Translations under genes and position numbers: made by a program
The notes under the pieces: generated by a model
Seen by the model: only the letters and a program-made list of their open reading frames with translations
Database searches by the model: none
Told to the model about the DNA's origin: nothing
Shown: positions 18,045 through 26,768 of the stretch, piece by piece
How the letters are laid out: every line of letters begins with the position of its first letter
Position numbering within the stretch: position 1 is the first letter of the stretch
Source: Candidatus Latescibacterota bacterium
GTDB taxonomy: Bacteria; Latescibacterota; UBA2968
DNA: 64,000 nucleotides
Direction: 5' to 3'
Assembly (NCBI GenBank): GCA_022824945.1
Contig: JAJDYX010000015.1
Coordinates: 1-64,000, forward strand

Positions 18045-18857
18045 ATGGCATTTAAACTTGGATACTGCGCATTGCGATGGAGAAACCCGGATTTGGAACC
18101 TGCCCTTGAAGCCCTCAAAAAATCGGGTTGGGATGGATGGGAATGTCGATTGCCGTTGGATTGGTTGGGACCGGCGGGTCGAATTCGGAAAATCTGTGAC
18201 AATGTCGGGTTGCCCATGGCGGTGTACACAGCGCAGGGATCGCCCGAAATAACCGGTTGGGAACACCAGGAACGCAACAAACGGCGCATTGATTTTGCCG
18301 CTGAAATGGAAGTGGATTGCTTTATGTACATGAGCGGTCCCAAACCCAAAGATCGGGACATCACCGAAGACGATATCAAACAGGCCGCTGAAGCAGCGGA
18401 CAACTGGGCTGATTACGCAGCGCAATACGATCTGGAATTGAGTTATCACATCCACACCAATCTGCTGGTAGATTCCAAGGAAGACTGGACGTTGTATATG
18501 CAACACCTCGAAAAAGCGAAACTGTGCATCGACGTATCGCACGCACAACTCTGGGACTATGACGCCGCGCAATCGTTGCGCGACTTTCAAGACCAGCTCA
18601 ATTACGTACATTTGCAAGATTGGGCAGATGAGAATATTACGCGGGATGAAGAGGGGCGATTTACGCCCGCATGGGTCTCTGTAGGCGTCGGTGAAGCCCT
18701 GGATTTCCCAGATCTGGCAAACGTACTTGAAGATACGGGATACGACCGGTGGGTAACAGCCTGCCCGGGCGCGCCGATTTACGAGGGCGAAGACGCGATA
18801 AATGAAGCGACTCGAAGTGCCAAAATGTATCAGTATTGCCGCAGTGCGGGATATTAA
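18045..18857 (+). CDS. Sugar phosphate isomerase/epimerase-like TIM barrel
   Basis: A 270-residue protein of the xylose isomerase-like (AP endonuclease 2) TIM-barrel family. Typical strand ends are visible: FKLGYCALRW, WDGWECRLPLDW, DCFMYMSGP, LELSYHIHTNLL, LCIDVSHAQLWD, LNYVHLQDW and RWVTACPGAP. His and Asp residues at these ends (HIHTN, DVSHAQ, VHLQDW) would hold the divalent metal. Members isomerise or epimerise ketoses, inositols or related polyols. AAAGGAG precedes the ATG by 7 bp, and the next gene starts 2 bp after its stop. A substrate cannot be named. Confidence 0.87.
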   Translation: MAFKLGYCALRWRNPDLEPALEALKKSGWDGWECRLPLDWLGPAGRIRKICDNVGLPMAVYTAQGSPEITGWEHQERNKRRIDFAAEMEVDCFMYMSGPKPKDRDITEDDIKQAAEAADNWADYAAQYDLELSYHIHTNLLVDSKEDWTLYMQHLEKAKLCIDVSHAQLWDYDAAQSLRDFQDQLNYVHLQDWADENITRDEEGRFTPAWVSVGVGEALDFPDLANVLEDTGYDRWVTACPGAPIYEGEDAINEATRSAKMYQYCRSAGY

Positions 18858-18859
18858 CT

Positions 18860-19933
18860 ATGCCGCGCAATACACCTGACAATCCCTTTTATCACCCCAT
18901 CATCGATTGTGATATTCACAATGAACTGCCCAGTTTGAAAACGCTGATTCCATATCTGGAAGAACACTGGGTTGCGTACATCGACGAATCGGCATTTGTG
19001 GGACCCAATGCGAGTGATTATCCCGCTCGGGCACCTACATCTGCGCGAAAAGGGACAAAGCCGAAAAATGGTCCACCTGGATCTGATTTTGAATTGCTAA
19101 AAGAACAGGCACTGGACGTCTGGGATGTCGAAATCGGGATCTTAACCTGCGCTTACCGCGTGCAAAGCGTACACAACGAAGACTTATCTGTATCGCTTGC
19201 AACGGCAATCAACCAGTGGCAAATCGACGCGTGGCTAAACAAAGACGTTCGATTGCACGCCTCCCTCGTGGTGCCCAGTCAAAATCCAGTACTCGCCGCG
19301 AGAGAGATCGAACGATTCGGCGATCACCCGGGCTTTGTACAGGTCATTGTGCCAGTCAGATCCTATCAACCTTATGGCAAGCGCGTGTATGACCCATTAT
19401 TCGAAGCCGCGGTAAAACGCGACCTCGCCATCGGGATACACTACGGCGGTGCATCGAGCTTACCGCCCACGCCTGTTGGTTGGCCTGCGACCTACGCCGA
19501 AGAAATGGTCGGTATGGCGCAAATATTTCAGTCGCAAGTTATGAGCCTCGTTGTAGAAGGCGCGTTTGATCGGTTTCCAGAATTGCGCGTGGTACTCATC
19601 GAAGGTGGCTGGACCTGGATGCCCGCATGGATGTGGCGCATGGATAAAGAATGGAAAGGCCTGCGACGCGATATCCCGTGGGTCAAACGCCCACCGTCGG
19701 AATACATCCGCGAACACATTCGGATGACGCTACAGCCCCTGGACGCTCCGCCCGAAGCCGAATATCTATTGCAAATCATAGGACACCTGGACTCGGATGA
19801 CATGCTGATGTTTTCCACAGACTATCCACACTATCATTTCGACACACCGATAGACGCAATTCCCAGGGGATTGTCGGACGCATTGCTGGGCAAAATTCTA
19901 TACGAAAATGCAAAAACATTTTATAGATTTTAA
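18860..19933 (+). CDS. Amidohydrolase family 2 (metal-dependent hydrolase/decarboxylase)
   Basis: A 357-residue amidohydrolase_2 TIM barrel. IIDCDIHNE near the N-terminus carries the strand-1 metal ligands. AIGIHYGGAS near 190 and the C-terminal MLMFSTDYPHYHFD, with its conserved Asp, complete the family pattern, followed by the standard LGKILYENAKTFY ending. Relatives hydrolyse lactones or decarboxylate aromatic acids. I chose the ATG at 18860, 2 bp after the preceding stop. An in-frame TTG upstream lies inside the preceding gene and would add eight unlikely residues. With the enolase-like and isomerase genes it forms a small catabolic cluster. Confidence 0.9.
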   Translation: MPRNTPDNPFYHPIIDCDIHNELPSLKTLIPYLEEHWVAYIDESAFVGPNASDYPARAPTSARKGTKPKNGPPGSDFELLKEQALDVWDVEIGILTCAYRVQSVHNEDLSVSLATAINQWQIDAWLNKDVRLHASLVVPSQNPVLAAREIERFGDHPGFVQVIVPVRSYQPYGKRVYDPLFEAAVKRDLAIGIHYGGASSLPPTPVGWPATYAEEMVGMAQIFQSQVMSLVVEGAFDRFPELRVVLIEGGWTWMPAWMWRMDKEWKGLRRDIPWVKRPPSEYIREHIRMTLQPLDAPPEAEYLLQIIGHLDSDDMLMFSTDYPHYHFDTPIDAIPRGLSDALLGKILYENAKTFYRF

Positions 19934-19970
19934 GATCCCTCGCAGCAAACCTCTTCACAAGGAGACCGCC

Positions 19971-22406
19971 ATGAAAGCCCTCTCGCTTTTGATCCTCACC
20001 TGCCTGCTCGCAGCACCGGTATGGACCGCAGAAAGCGAAGTAGATTCACTATATCACGCCGCACTTTCGCGCATGAATGAGATTGAACCCAAAGAAAGCG
20101 TGGAAGAATTCAAGCAAGTGCTCAAGAAAAACAGCAAATACGCCCCTGCACTTGCACAACTGACACGCCTCTACATTCGCCTGGACACGCCCGAATTTCG
20201 ACGCCGCGCAGTAGAAGCGAGCGAAAAGGCGATTCGGATTGAACCTGAAAATTTGCAATATCAACTCTTGCACGGCGAAGCGTTGTGGAACAGGGGATTT
20301 CAGCGCGAAGCAAAGGCGCATTACGAAAAAGTCATTGAAAAATTTCCCAATGCAGGCGAAGCAGCCTACGATGCTGGCCGCCATGTATTCGGCGAATACA
20401 TGATCACGCGCGACCGGGTAATACCACAGCGGCGAGCCATTCGAACTTTTGCCAAAAACGAATACGACCAGGCCGTGATGCTATTTGAAAAAAGCCTGGA
20501 GATCGATCCAGACTATCAGGACTCCTATTATCTATTGGGACTCGCTCATCTGGAACACAGAAGAATCCCCGCCATGCAACGGGTGATGCGGCGGATGATG
20601 CGAAGATTCCCTGGCGATACCAACTCGCAGTTGTTTTTGGCTTATTCGCACCAGCTTCAAGGAGAACTTTTAGAGGCGAACAAATTGTATGAAAAAGCCA
20701 TCGCAGCAATGGAACCCGAACAGCGCAAAATGATGGAATCCGTGGATCTCATCGCGTCAAAAGAAGACAGTGCGCGCATCGCAAAAGCCATGCGAGTAGG
20801 CGACGATGGCGAGTGGGAGGACTCTGCGGCATTGACGCAATTCTGGAACAAGAACGACCCTCTATTTCTGACTGACCACAACGAGCGGCGCATGGAACAC
20901 TACGGCCGCGTAGCCTATGCAAATCTGCGCTTTAGCGTACCCGCGCGGAACATCGAAGGCTGGAAAACCATTCGCGGACAAACCTATATCAAATACGGAA
21001 AATATCAGCGCCGCACAACGGGCGTATTTCCCCTGTTCAAAGAAACCTGGTATTACGGCGGATACAGGTTCACATTTCAAAGTGTGAACGGCGTTGACGG
21101 TTGGGGATTTGCAGGCGAAGTGGGACCCAGCACCACGGTGGATGTCATAGGTGGAGACCCCAACGCGATGAGAACGCGCAATGTGGATGCAACACAGGTA
21201 GCGCAAACGCTCTTCAGAAAATCTACTAACCCGCAATGGGCGAGCGACAAAATGCGCGAAGAGTATTTTGAAATACAAAATCGCGCGGCATTCAAAGAAA
21301 AAGAAGCGCGATTTGTCGATCCCTTTCAAAACAGAAAATACTCCATGCCACACCAGATTACCGCCTTCCGCTCGGGCAAAAATATGCGCATGGAAATCGC
21401 ATACGCCATTCCCACGGGCAAATTAAAAGCAAATGACGACCGGGTGATCGTCATGGATGAAGGATTGTTTATGTTCGATTACCGGTGGCGGGACATCTAC
21501 CGCAATGTGCGACCAATTGCGCAAGAAAAACCCAAAGGGGGCAATGCCCCGCAGTATTTGTTGAGCCAACGCGCCATGACACTTCCCCAGGGCACGTATA
21601 ATATCGTGGTCGAAGTGGGAGACAGAAACAGCGGCTCCATCGGCACATTCCGCACAGAACGCCTTTTGTCCGTATCCGAATCGCGCCTGGATATGAGCGA
21701 TCTGCTACTCGCCAAGAAAATTGAACGGGTCAAACCCTTTCCCGAAACGCGAATGGATCTCCGCATTGCACCCAATCCTCTCCGCGCGTATCGCACCGGG
21801 GAATTGGCATCTGTATATCTGGAAATCTACAACCTGAAAAAAGACGAATTTGGGCGCACCCAATATGAAATCACCTACACCATCGGCGTTCCCGATCAGC
21901 AGGAAGTCAATCCCGCGATGTTCGGTGCCATAGCCCTGAAAAAAGTGCGCGGACTGCTGATCGTGCCAACCGCTGAAGAACTGGCACAAGCAGAAATAGA
22001 AGATGATCGCTCCAGCAGTGATATTCTCGCCGCAGGCGACGCGCTCGACGGCACGGATGTCGAAACTGCCGAAGGCGAAATGCAAGATCAGGATGACCTG
22101 GTGGGCGATGCTATGACTGGCGGTGAAGAAAATATCAAAGCCCAAACCGTGGATTTTGGAGTGCAATACATGCCAGCTGAACGCAATTTGATGGCCGAAT
22201 CAGTCGAAGACCTGCGCCGAGCCGGTCAGCAAAGCCGCACATCGATCAGTTCGGTATATGCAGGCGACAAATCCGACGACTTCACCTTCCTGGAAATCGA
22301 CCTGTCCAAAATGCCCCGCGGCGTCTATAAACTCGAAGTCGCCGTAACGGATTTGCAGATCAAAAAACTCGTCAAACGCCGAGCTATATTCCGCGTACGC
22401 AACTAA
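19971..22406 (+). CDS. GWxTD-domain protein with N-terminal TPR repeats, exported
   Basis: An 811-residue exported protein, signal peptide MKALSLLILTCLLAAPVWTA. TPR-like helices cover about 25-240. A GWxTD-type domain follows: FWNKNDPLFL, DHNERRMEHYGRVAYA and GWKTIRGQTYIKYG near 329. The C-terminal third is beta-rich and carries EIYNLKKDEFGRTQY, a motif shared with the other three GWxTD proteins in this window, plus an acidic low-complexity insert near 690-735. GWxTD proteins are frequent in envelope gene clusters but have no established biochemical role. AAGGAG at about 19959 selects the ATG at 19971 over an upstream in-frame ATG that overlaps the amidohydrolase. Confidence 0.88.
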   Translation: MKALSLLILTCLLAAPVWTAESEVDSLYHAALSRMNEIEPKESVEEFKQVLKKNSKYAPALAQLTRLYIRLDTPEFRRRAVEASEKAIRIEPENLQYQLLHGEALWNRGFQREAKAHYEKVIEKFPNAGEAAYDAGRHVFGEYMITRDRVIPQRRAIRTFAKNEYDQAVMLFEKSLEIDPDYQDSYYLLGLAHLEHRRIPAMQRVMRRMMRRFPGDTNSQLFLAYSHQLQGELLEANKLYEKAIAAMEPEQRKMMESVDLIASKEDSARIAKAMRVGDDGEWEDSAALTQFWNKNDPLFLTDHNERRMEHYGRVAYANLRFSVPARNIEGWKTIRGQTYIKYGKYQRRTTGVFPLFKETWYYGGYRFTFQSVNGVDGWGFAGEVGPSTTVDVIGGDPNAMRTRNVDATQVAQTLFRKSTNPQWASDKMREEYFEIQNRAAFKEKEARFVDPFQNRKYSMPHQITAFRSGKNMRMEIAYAIPTGKLKANDDRVIVMDEGLFMFDYRWRDIYRNVRPIAQEKPKGGNAPQYLLSQRAMTLPQGTYNIVVEVGDRNSGSIGTFRTERLLSVSESRLDMSDLLLAKKIERVKPFPETRMDLRIAPNPLRAYRTGELASVYLEIYNLKKDEFGRTQYEITYTIGVPDQQEVNPAMFGAIALKKVRGLLIVPTAEELAQAEIEDDRSSSDILAAGDALDGTDVETAEGEMQDQDDLVGDAMTGGEENIKAQTVDFGVQYMPAERNLMAESVEDLRRAGQQSRTSISSVYAGDKSDDFTFLEIDLSKMPRGVYKLEVAVTDLQIKKLVKRRAIFRVRN

Positions 22407-22414
22407 ACGATCAC

Positions 22415-23287
22415 ATGACTAACAACACGCTGGCGATAGCGGAACAGAATTTATCGGCTGTCTCGTGTGACAATGTGCTGCGCGACCTCGGAGCATTCGC
22501 GTCACAGCGAGATGAAGACAACATCGTTCTGGATCTGTCAAAATTGGGTTTTGTCGATCCCTATGGGATGGGGATGTTGTGTTTGATAGGCCGACATCTG
22601 AGTGCCAAATACTGGGATATTACCTGCCGACTGCCCGAAAATTCAGACGTCGAGCGTTATTTGACCCGCATGAAAGTATTTGACGCGCTGATGTCTTATG
22701 TGACAGTAGCGCGCGTACCGCAAACGGGACAGCCGCGAATCCGAAACGAAAGCCTGCTGGAAATTACGACCATTGAACAGCGGAGCGATATCGAGCAAGT
22801 TCTGAGCGTAATTGAATCACGGGTTGGCACCATCTTGAGTGAAGAACTGCACTATACCGTGCGGGAAATTACGGGATTTAAAAATGTCGTAGCCGAATTG
22901 TGTCACAATATCCTGGACCACAGCGGGGATAAAGGGTTTGTAGTCGCACAACGCTATACCAATCACAGATTGAACAGAAAATTTGCGATCATCGGCGTAT
23001 GCGACCTGGGCATTGGCATTCGAGAGAGCCTGTCAACAGGACACGATACAGCGCATTGGTCGCACGGCCAGGCAATAAAAATGGCGATCCAAAAAACCGT
23101 CTCGCGGGGCAATACGCGGGGACTCGGTCTATACATCGTCAAACAAATCTGTCAGGAAAACAGCGGGCGTTTACATATTCGCTCGGGAGATGAACGGGTG
23201 TACATTCGAGAAGACGACATGTGGGTGTATCCATCCGCACTATTCCCCGGCACACAGGTAAGCATCGCGCTATATGAGAAGCGGTAA
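22415..23287 (+). CDS. STAS-like domain fused to HATPase (serine kinase-type) domain
   Basis: A 290-residue cytoplasmic protein. Residues 1-100 resemble a STAS/anti-sigma-antagonist fold (DNIVLDLSKLGFVDPYGMGM). The second half is a GHKL ATPase: N-box AELCHNILDHSG (Glu161, Asn165), G1 box DLGIGI (197-202) and G2 box NTRGLGLYIVKQI. There is no dimerisation/phosphotransfer histidine or receiver domain, so it is not a classical sensor kinase. It is more like SpoIIAB/RsbW-type anti-sigma kinases that phosphorylate STAS partners. Having both folds in one chain suggests a self-contained switch. The gene starts 8 bp after the GWxTD gene, so it is likely in the same transcript. Confidence 0.85.
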   Translation: MTNNTLAIAEQNLSAVSCDNVLRDLGAFASQRDEDNIVLDLSKLGFVDPYGMGMLCLIGRHLSAKYWDITCRLPENSDVERYLTRMKVFDALMSYVTVARVPQTGQPRIRNESLLEITTIEQRSDIEQVLSVIESRVGTILSEELHYTVREITGFKNVVAELCHNILDHSGDKGFVVAQRYTNHRLNRKFAIIGVCDLGIGIRESLSTGHDTAHWSHGQAIKMAIQKTVSRGNTRGLGLYIVKQICQENSGRLHIRSGDERVYIREDDMWVYPSALFPGTQVSIALYEKR

Positions 23288-23469
23288 GGCGTAAAAGGTA
23301 AGAGGTGAAAGGGCCTCACACGAAGACACGAAGACACAAAGATGTAAGACGTAAAAGACCGGGGACTGGGTGGGCTGACTGCTGTATTATCTGAGGAATA
23401 TCATAGAGCTGGCTTTAATCTGTGCAATCCCATAATCCGTGTAATCTGCGATCTCAAAGGAGGGAAATC
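23288..23469. other. Intergenic region with short direct repeats
   Basis: No gene is supported here. It contains the short tandem string cacgaagacacgaagacaca (from about 23319) and the related phrases taatctgtgcaatccc and taatccgtgtaatctgc (23415-23450). Strings like these look like dispersed intergenic repeats. AAGGAGGG at 23458-23465 is the ribosome-binding site of the next gene. Confidence 0.5.
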
Positions 23470-24408
23470 GTGAAACGCATACTGTTTATAACACTACTGG
23501 TCAATTTGATGCTGGTGCCAGTATATGCCCAGCAATCGACATCGGAGTGGGGTCCCGAAGATGAACGGGGTGCCGCGAACCGGTTGACACCTACCAAAGT
23601 GATGGAAGCGACCAAATTGATCAAAACCGGCAAAATCTACCAATTGGGAAAAGTATATGAACACGGAATACCGCTATTTGGTTCCCGGCATTACAGTTTG
23701 ACAATCGTGGGCAACCCAAGTGGTGGACCGCTCGGTGAGAACCAACTCGTGTGGCACGATGAAATGTTCAGTGGCGAAATCGGTCAAATCGGTACACAAT
23801 TCGATGGATTGGGGCATATTGGCACGCGGGTAGGAAACGAGGATGTGTATTACAATGGCTTCAAAGGCTCGAACTTCAGCAAACCTTATGGTCTGGAAAA
23901 ATTGGGCGTGGAAAAGGTAGGGACATTCTTCACGCGCGGCGTGCTGATCGATGTGGCCGGATACAAAGGCGTCGAGCGATTAGAGGTCGGATACGTAATC
24001 ACAGTAGCCGATACCGAGGGCGCGCTAAAAAAACAAAATGTATCGGTGGGAGAGGGCGATGTGGTAATCTTCCGCACCGGACACGGCACCCTGTGGATGA
24101 AAGACAACGAGACATTCAATAAAGGCCAGCCGGGTATTGGAATGGCTGTGGGCCAGTGGCTGGTAGATCAAAAAATTGCGATGGTCGCATGCGATACATG
24201 GGGCCTGGAAGTCGTACCCGGTGAGGATGGCACACTGGCTTTTCCCGTACATCAGTTGCTCATCGCCCAGCATGGAATTTACATATTAGAAAACCTGGAC
24301 CTGGAAGAACTGGCAAAAGATCAGGTATATGAATTTGCATTTGTATTTTCGCCATTGCGCCTGAAAGGCGGAACGGGTTCCCCCGGAAATCCCATCGCCG
24401 TAAAATAA
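23470..24408 (+). CDS. Cyclase-family (kynurenine formamidase-like) hydrolase, exported
   Basis: A 312-residue protein with signal peptide MKRILFITLLVNLMLVPVYA. The cyclase-family (PF04199-type) core has GTQFDGLGHIGT near residues 116-127, a variant of the HxGTHxDxPxH metal-binding motif with Gln for the second His. FFTRGVLIDVAGYKG, EGDVVIFRTGHG and MVACDTWGLEVVPG follow in the usual order. Members are Zn or Mn amidases or lactonases; the substrate is unknown. The start is the GTG at 23470, chosen because AAGGAGGG lies 5-12 bp upstream and it gives a clean signal peptide. The gene is followed by a terminator hairpin. Confidence 0.88.
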   Translation: MKRILFITLLVNLMLVPVYAQQSTSEWGPEDERGAANRLTPTKVMEATKLIKTGKIYQLGKVYEHGIPLFGSRHYSLTIVGNPSGGPLGENQLVWHDEMFSGEIGQIGTQFDGLGHIGTRVGNEDVYYNGFKGSNFSKPYGLEKLGVEKVGTFFTRGVLIDVAGYKGVERLEVGYVITVADTEGALKKQNVSVGEGDVVIFRTGHGTLWMKDNETFNKGQPGIGMAVGQWLVDQKIAMVACDTWGLEVVPGEDGTLAFPVHQLLIAQHGIYILENLDLEELAKDQVYEFAFVFSPLRLKGGTGSPGNPIAVK

Positions 24409-24423
24409 TACCACACCTTCCAG

Positions 24424-24461
24424 CCCCAGTCCTCCGTAAGATCGGTTGGACTGGGGTTTTT
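24424..24461 (+). terminator. Rho-independent terminator
   Basis: A 9-bp perfect stem (CCCCAGTCC at 24424-24432, GGACTGGGG at 24448-24456) is followed directly by five T residues. It ends the cyclase-family transcript, 16 bp after that stop codon, and lies just before the permease gene. Confidence 0.85.
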
Positions 24462-24475
24462 CAATGGGAGAAATC

Positions 24476-25939
24476 ATGACAGAATCAAAAAAACTGGAAT
24501 TTCCAGAACTGGCAGCGGCATTGCGCTCGCGGAAGATCGGCGATTTTTTGAAATTCTTCGGACCAGGCGCGATTATCGCATCGGTAACCATCGGCAGCGG
24601 AGAAACCGTGTGGGCATCGCGCAGCGGGGCGATCTTTGGCTACGCGATGTTCTGGGCATTTAGCCTATTTTGCATCACAAAAGTCGTTCAAGTGTATTCC
24701 GCAGCGCGATATATGACACTAACTGGCGAGCACCCCATGGAGCGCTGGGCACAACTGCCCGGTCCAAGAGGATTATTCCCAGCATTTGTAGGCGTGGTAA
24801 TGGTCGTGAGCTTCCCATTTTATTTATCCAGCTTGCCCATCATGCTCGGCACGATCTCGTCGTGGATATTATTTGACGACCCGGCGCGGTATCCGCATTT
24901 AATCGCCCTGATATTTATCGCATTTTTAATTCTGCTAACCCTGAAACAGAGTTATGGCCTGTTGGAAAAGGCACAGACCTCACTCGTGGGATTGATGCTG
25001 CTGATCATGTTAATCGCAACCGTCGCGGCAAATCCCGATTGGGTTGCCGCGCTAATGGGTGCAGTAGTACCCACATTCCCGGTATATCCAGAATGGGTAT
25101 CCCGCAATCCGCTATTTGCAGACCGAACATTAATCGTCGAAATGGTCGCGTACATGGGCGTAATCGGCGGCGGGGTACAGGACTATGTGGGATATGTGGG
25201 CATGTTGCGCGAAAAGGTGTGGGGAATGATTGGCCGACGCAGCAATGATGAAGAAACGATCTCGGAATCCCCAGAAAATCTCGAATTGGGCAAGGCGTGG
25301 TTAAAAGCACCGCTGGTCGATACACTCGTATCATTTGCCAGCGTATTATTGTTCACAGCAGCCTTTTTGATTTTAGGAGCCGCCCTCTTGCATCCGCGAG
25401 AAATCGTACCGTCCGGTATGGACCTCTACAATCACCAGGTCGTATTTTTAACCGCATTGCACGAAAGCGCGGGCGTCAAAGCATTCCTCGCGGGATTGTA
25501 CAAGCTCGGCGTATTCTTCGCAATTTTTGGCACCGTGTACGGCGCGTATGAACTATACGTCCGCACGGCGCATGAAAGCATACGCGCAATAACCCCCAAA
25601 TGGCGCGACCTATCATTGAACAACGTGCGAAAATGGACACTGGGATACACCGCTATTGCGGGTAGCGCACTCGTTCTATACGCCTGGTGGACAGCCACCC
25701 AGGACCCGAATGGCGTAGGCTGGAACCCAATTTCAATTATGACAATCCCTCTACACATCACCGGGGTACTCCTCGCTGGACCCTGGTGCTTTGCGATGAT
25801 CTATATCGACCGCAAATACGTCCCACCCCCATTGCAAATGGGCTGGTTCCTCGTCGCGCTCAATATAATCTCGGGCCTCGCCTTTACCTATTTTGGTGGC
25901 CTTGCCGTGTATGAGGACATATTGGGATTAATGAAATAG
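24476..25939 (+). CDS. NRAMP-like membrane transporter
   Basis: A 487-residue polytopic membrane protein with about 11 hydrophobic helices and the overall NRAMP layout. The first helix reads FFGPGAIIASVTIGSGE, where true NRAMP proteins have a DPGN metal-binding turn. The sixth helix region reads GVIGGGVQDYVGYVG, without the usual MPH. Both substrate motifs are therefore substituted, so divalent-metal transport is uncertain and another cargo is likely. I prefer the ATG at 24476; ATGs or GTGs upstream (24464, 24446) overlap the terminator. The PhyH gene follows 10 bp after its stop, suggesting one operon. Confidence 0.85.
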   Translation: MTESKKLEFPELAAALRSRKIGDFLKFFGPGAIIASVTIGSGETVWASRSGAIFGYAMFWAFSLFCITKVVQVYSAARYMTLTGEHPMERWAQLPGPRGLFPAFVGVVMVVSFPFYLSSLPIMLGTISSWILFDDPARYPHLIALIFIAFLILLTLKQSYGLLEKAQTSLVGLMLLIMLIATVAANPDWVAALMGAVVPTFPVYPEWVSRNPLFADRTLIVEMVAYMGVIGGGVQDYVGYVGMLREKVWGMIGRRSNDEETISESPENLELGKAWLKAPLVDTLVSFASVLLFTAAFLILGAALLHPREIVPSGMDLYNHQVVFLTALHESAGVKAFLAGLYKLGVFFAIFGTVYGAYELYVRTAHESIRAITPKWRDLSLNNVRKWTLGYTAIAGSALVLYAWWTATQDPNGVGWNPISIMTIPLHITGVLLAGPWCFAMIYIDRKYVPPPLQMGWFLVALNIISGLAFTYFGGLAVYEDILGLMK

Positions 25940-25949
25940 TGAGGTGACA

Positions 25950-26768
25950 ATGTACACCACAAACAGCGTAATCGACAAAAACGCCAAACCTTATAGCCCA
26001 GACAAAACCCGGGATCTGGTCGCACAATTTCAGCGGGATGGATATCTGTTCTTAAAAGGCGTATTAAACGAAAAAGAAGTACTGACATTGCGGGAGACAA
26101 TGGAGCGAAAATATCAGGACCCCAAAATGCACGAAGAGGAAGGAGACCACATTCGGGGCATCAGCATGATGCGGATGTTCGAGTATGACATCAACTTCCG
26201 GGACCTGATTGCGCGGGAGCCTTATGTAAGCCTATCAGAGGCAATCCTGGGTGATGATTGCCACATGATGTCGCAAAACGCCCTGCGTTACGAACCCGGT
26301 CAGGGTGGCGGATGGCATCTGGATGACCGCATACACTTTCCATTGCCAGACAATGTCCCTCGGCACAACAAAAAAATCCCATTGCCGTGTTTTGTGTTAA
26401 ACGTATTATTCCCCCTGAGCCGGGCCGACGCCATCGAATACGGCGTCACAGAAGTGGTGCCCGGCAGCCATTATGCGGGCAGGCGACCGGACAAAACAGA
26501 AGCCCCCGAGTTTGATGGACAGGGACCCGTATCCATGATCGGCGACCCGGGTGATCTGTGCATGTTCCACAATCAAGTGTGGCATCGGGGATCGCAAAAC
26601 AAATCCGATCAAGTGCGCTATGTAGGCTCCGTCGTGTACAGCCAGCGAATTATCGCACAGCGATTATATCCATTTATCGACTATCGAATGCCAGAATACG
26701 TCTGGACAGGAACCAGCGCGCGAATGCAGCGGTTATTGGGACGGCACGAGAAAGGTGCCTATGGGTAA
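25950..26768 (+). CDS. Phytanoyl-CoA dioxygenase (PhyH) family protein
   Basis: A 272-residue Fe(II)/2-oxoglutarate dioxygenase-type protein. The iron-binding HxD is in GGGWHLDDRIHFP and the distal His in MFHNQVWHRGSQN, so the 2-His-1-carboxylate triad looks complete. GVTEVVPGSHYAGRRP is the usual family block before the distal His. Family members hydroxylate diverse small molecules, and the substrate cannot be named here. The ATG at 25950 has GAGGTGA 2-8 bp upstream. The next PhyH gene starts inside its last codons, 8 bp before its end, so the two are translationally linked. Confidence 0.92.
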   Translation: MYTTNSVIDKNAKPYSPDKTRDLVAQFQRDGYLFLKGVLNEKEVLTLRETMERKYQDPKMHEEEGDHIRGISMMRMFEYDINFRDLIAREPYVSLSEAILGDDCHMMSQNALRYEPGQGGGWHLDDRIHFPLPDNVPRHNKKIPLPCFVLNVLFPLSRADAIEYGVTEVVPGSHYAGRRPDKTEAPEFDGQGPVSMIGDPGDLCMFHNQVWHRGSQNKSDQVRYVGSVVYSQRIIAQRLYPFIDYRMPEYVWTGTSARMQRLLGRHEKGAYG

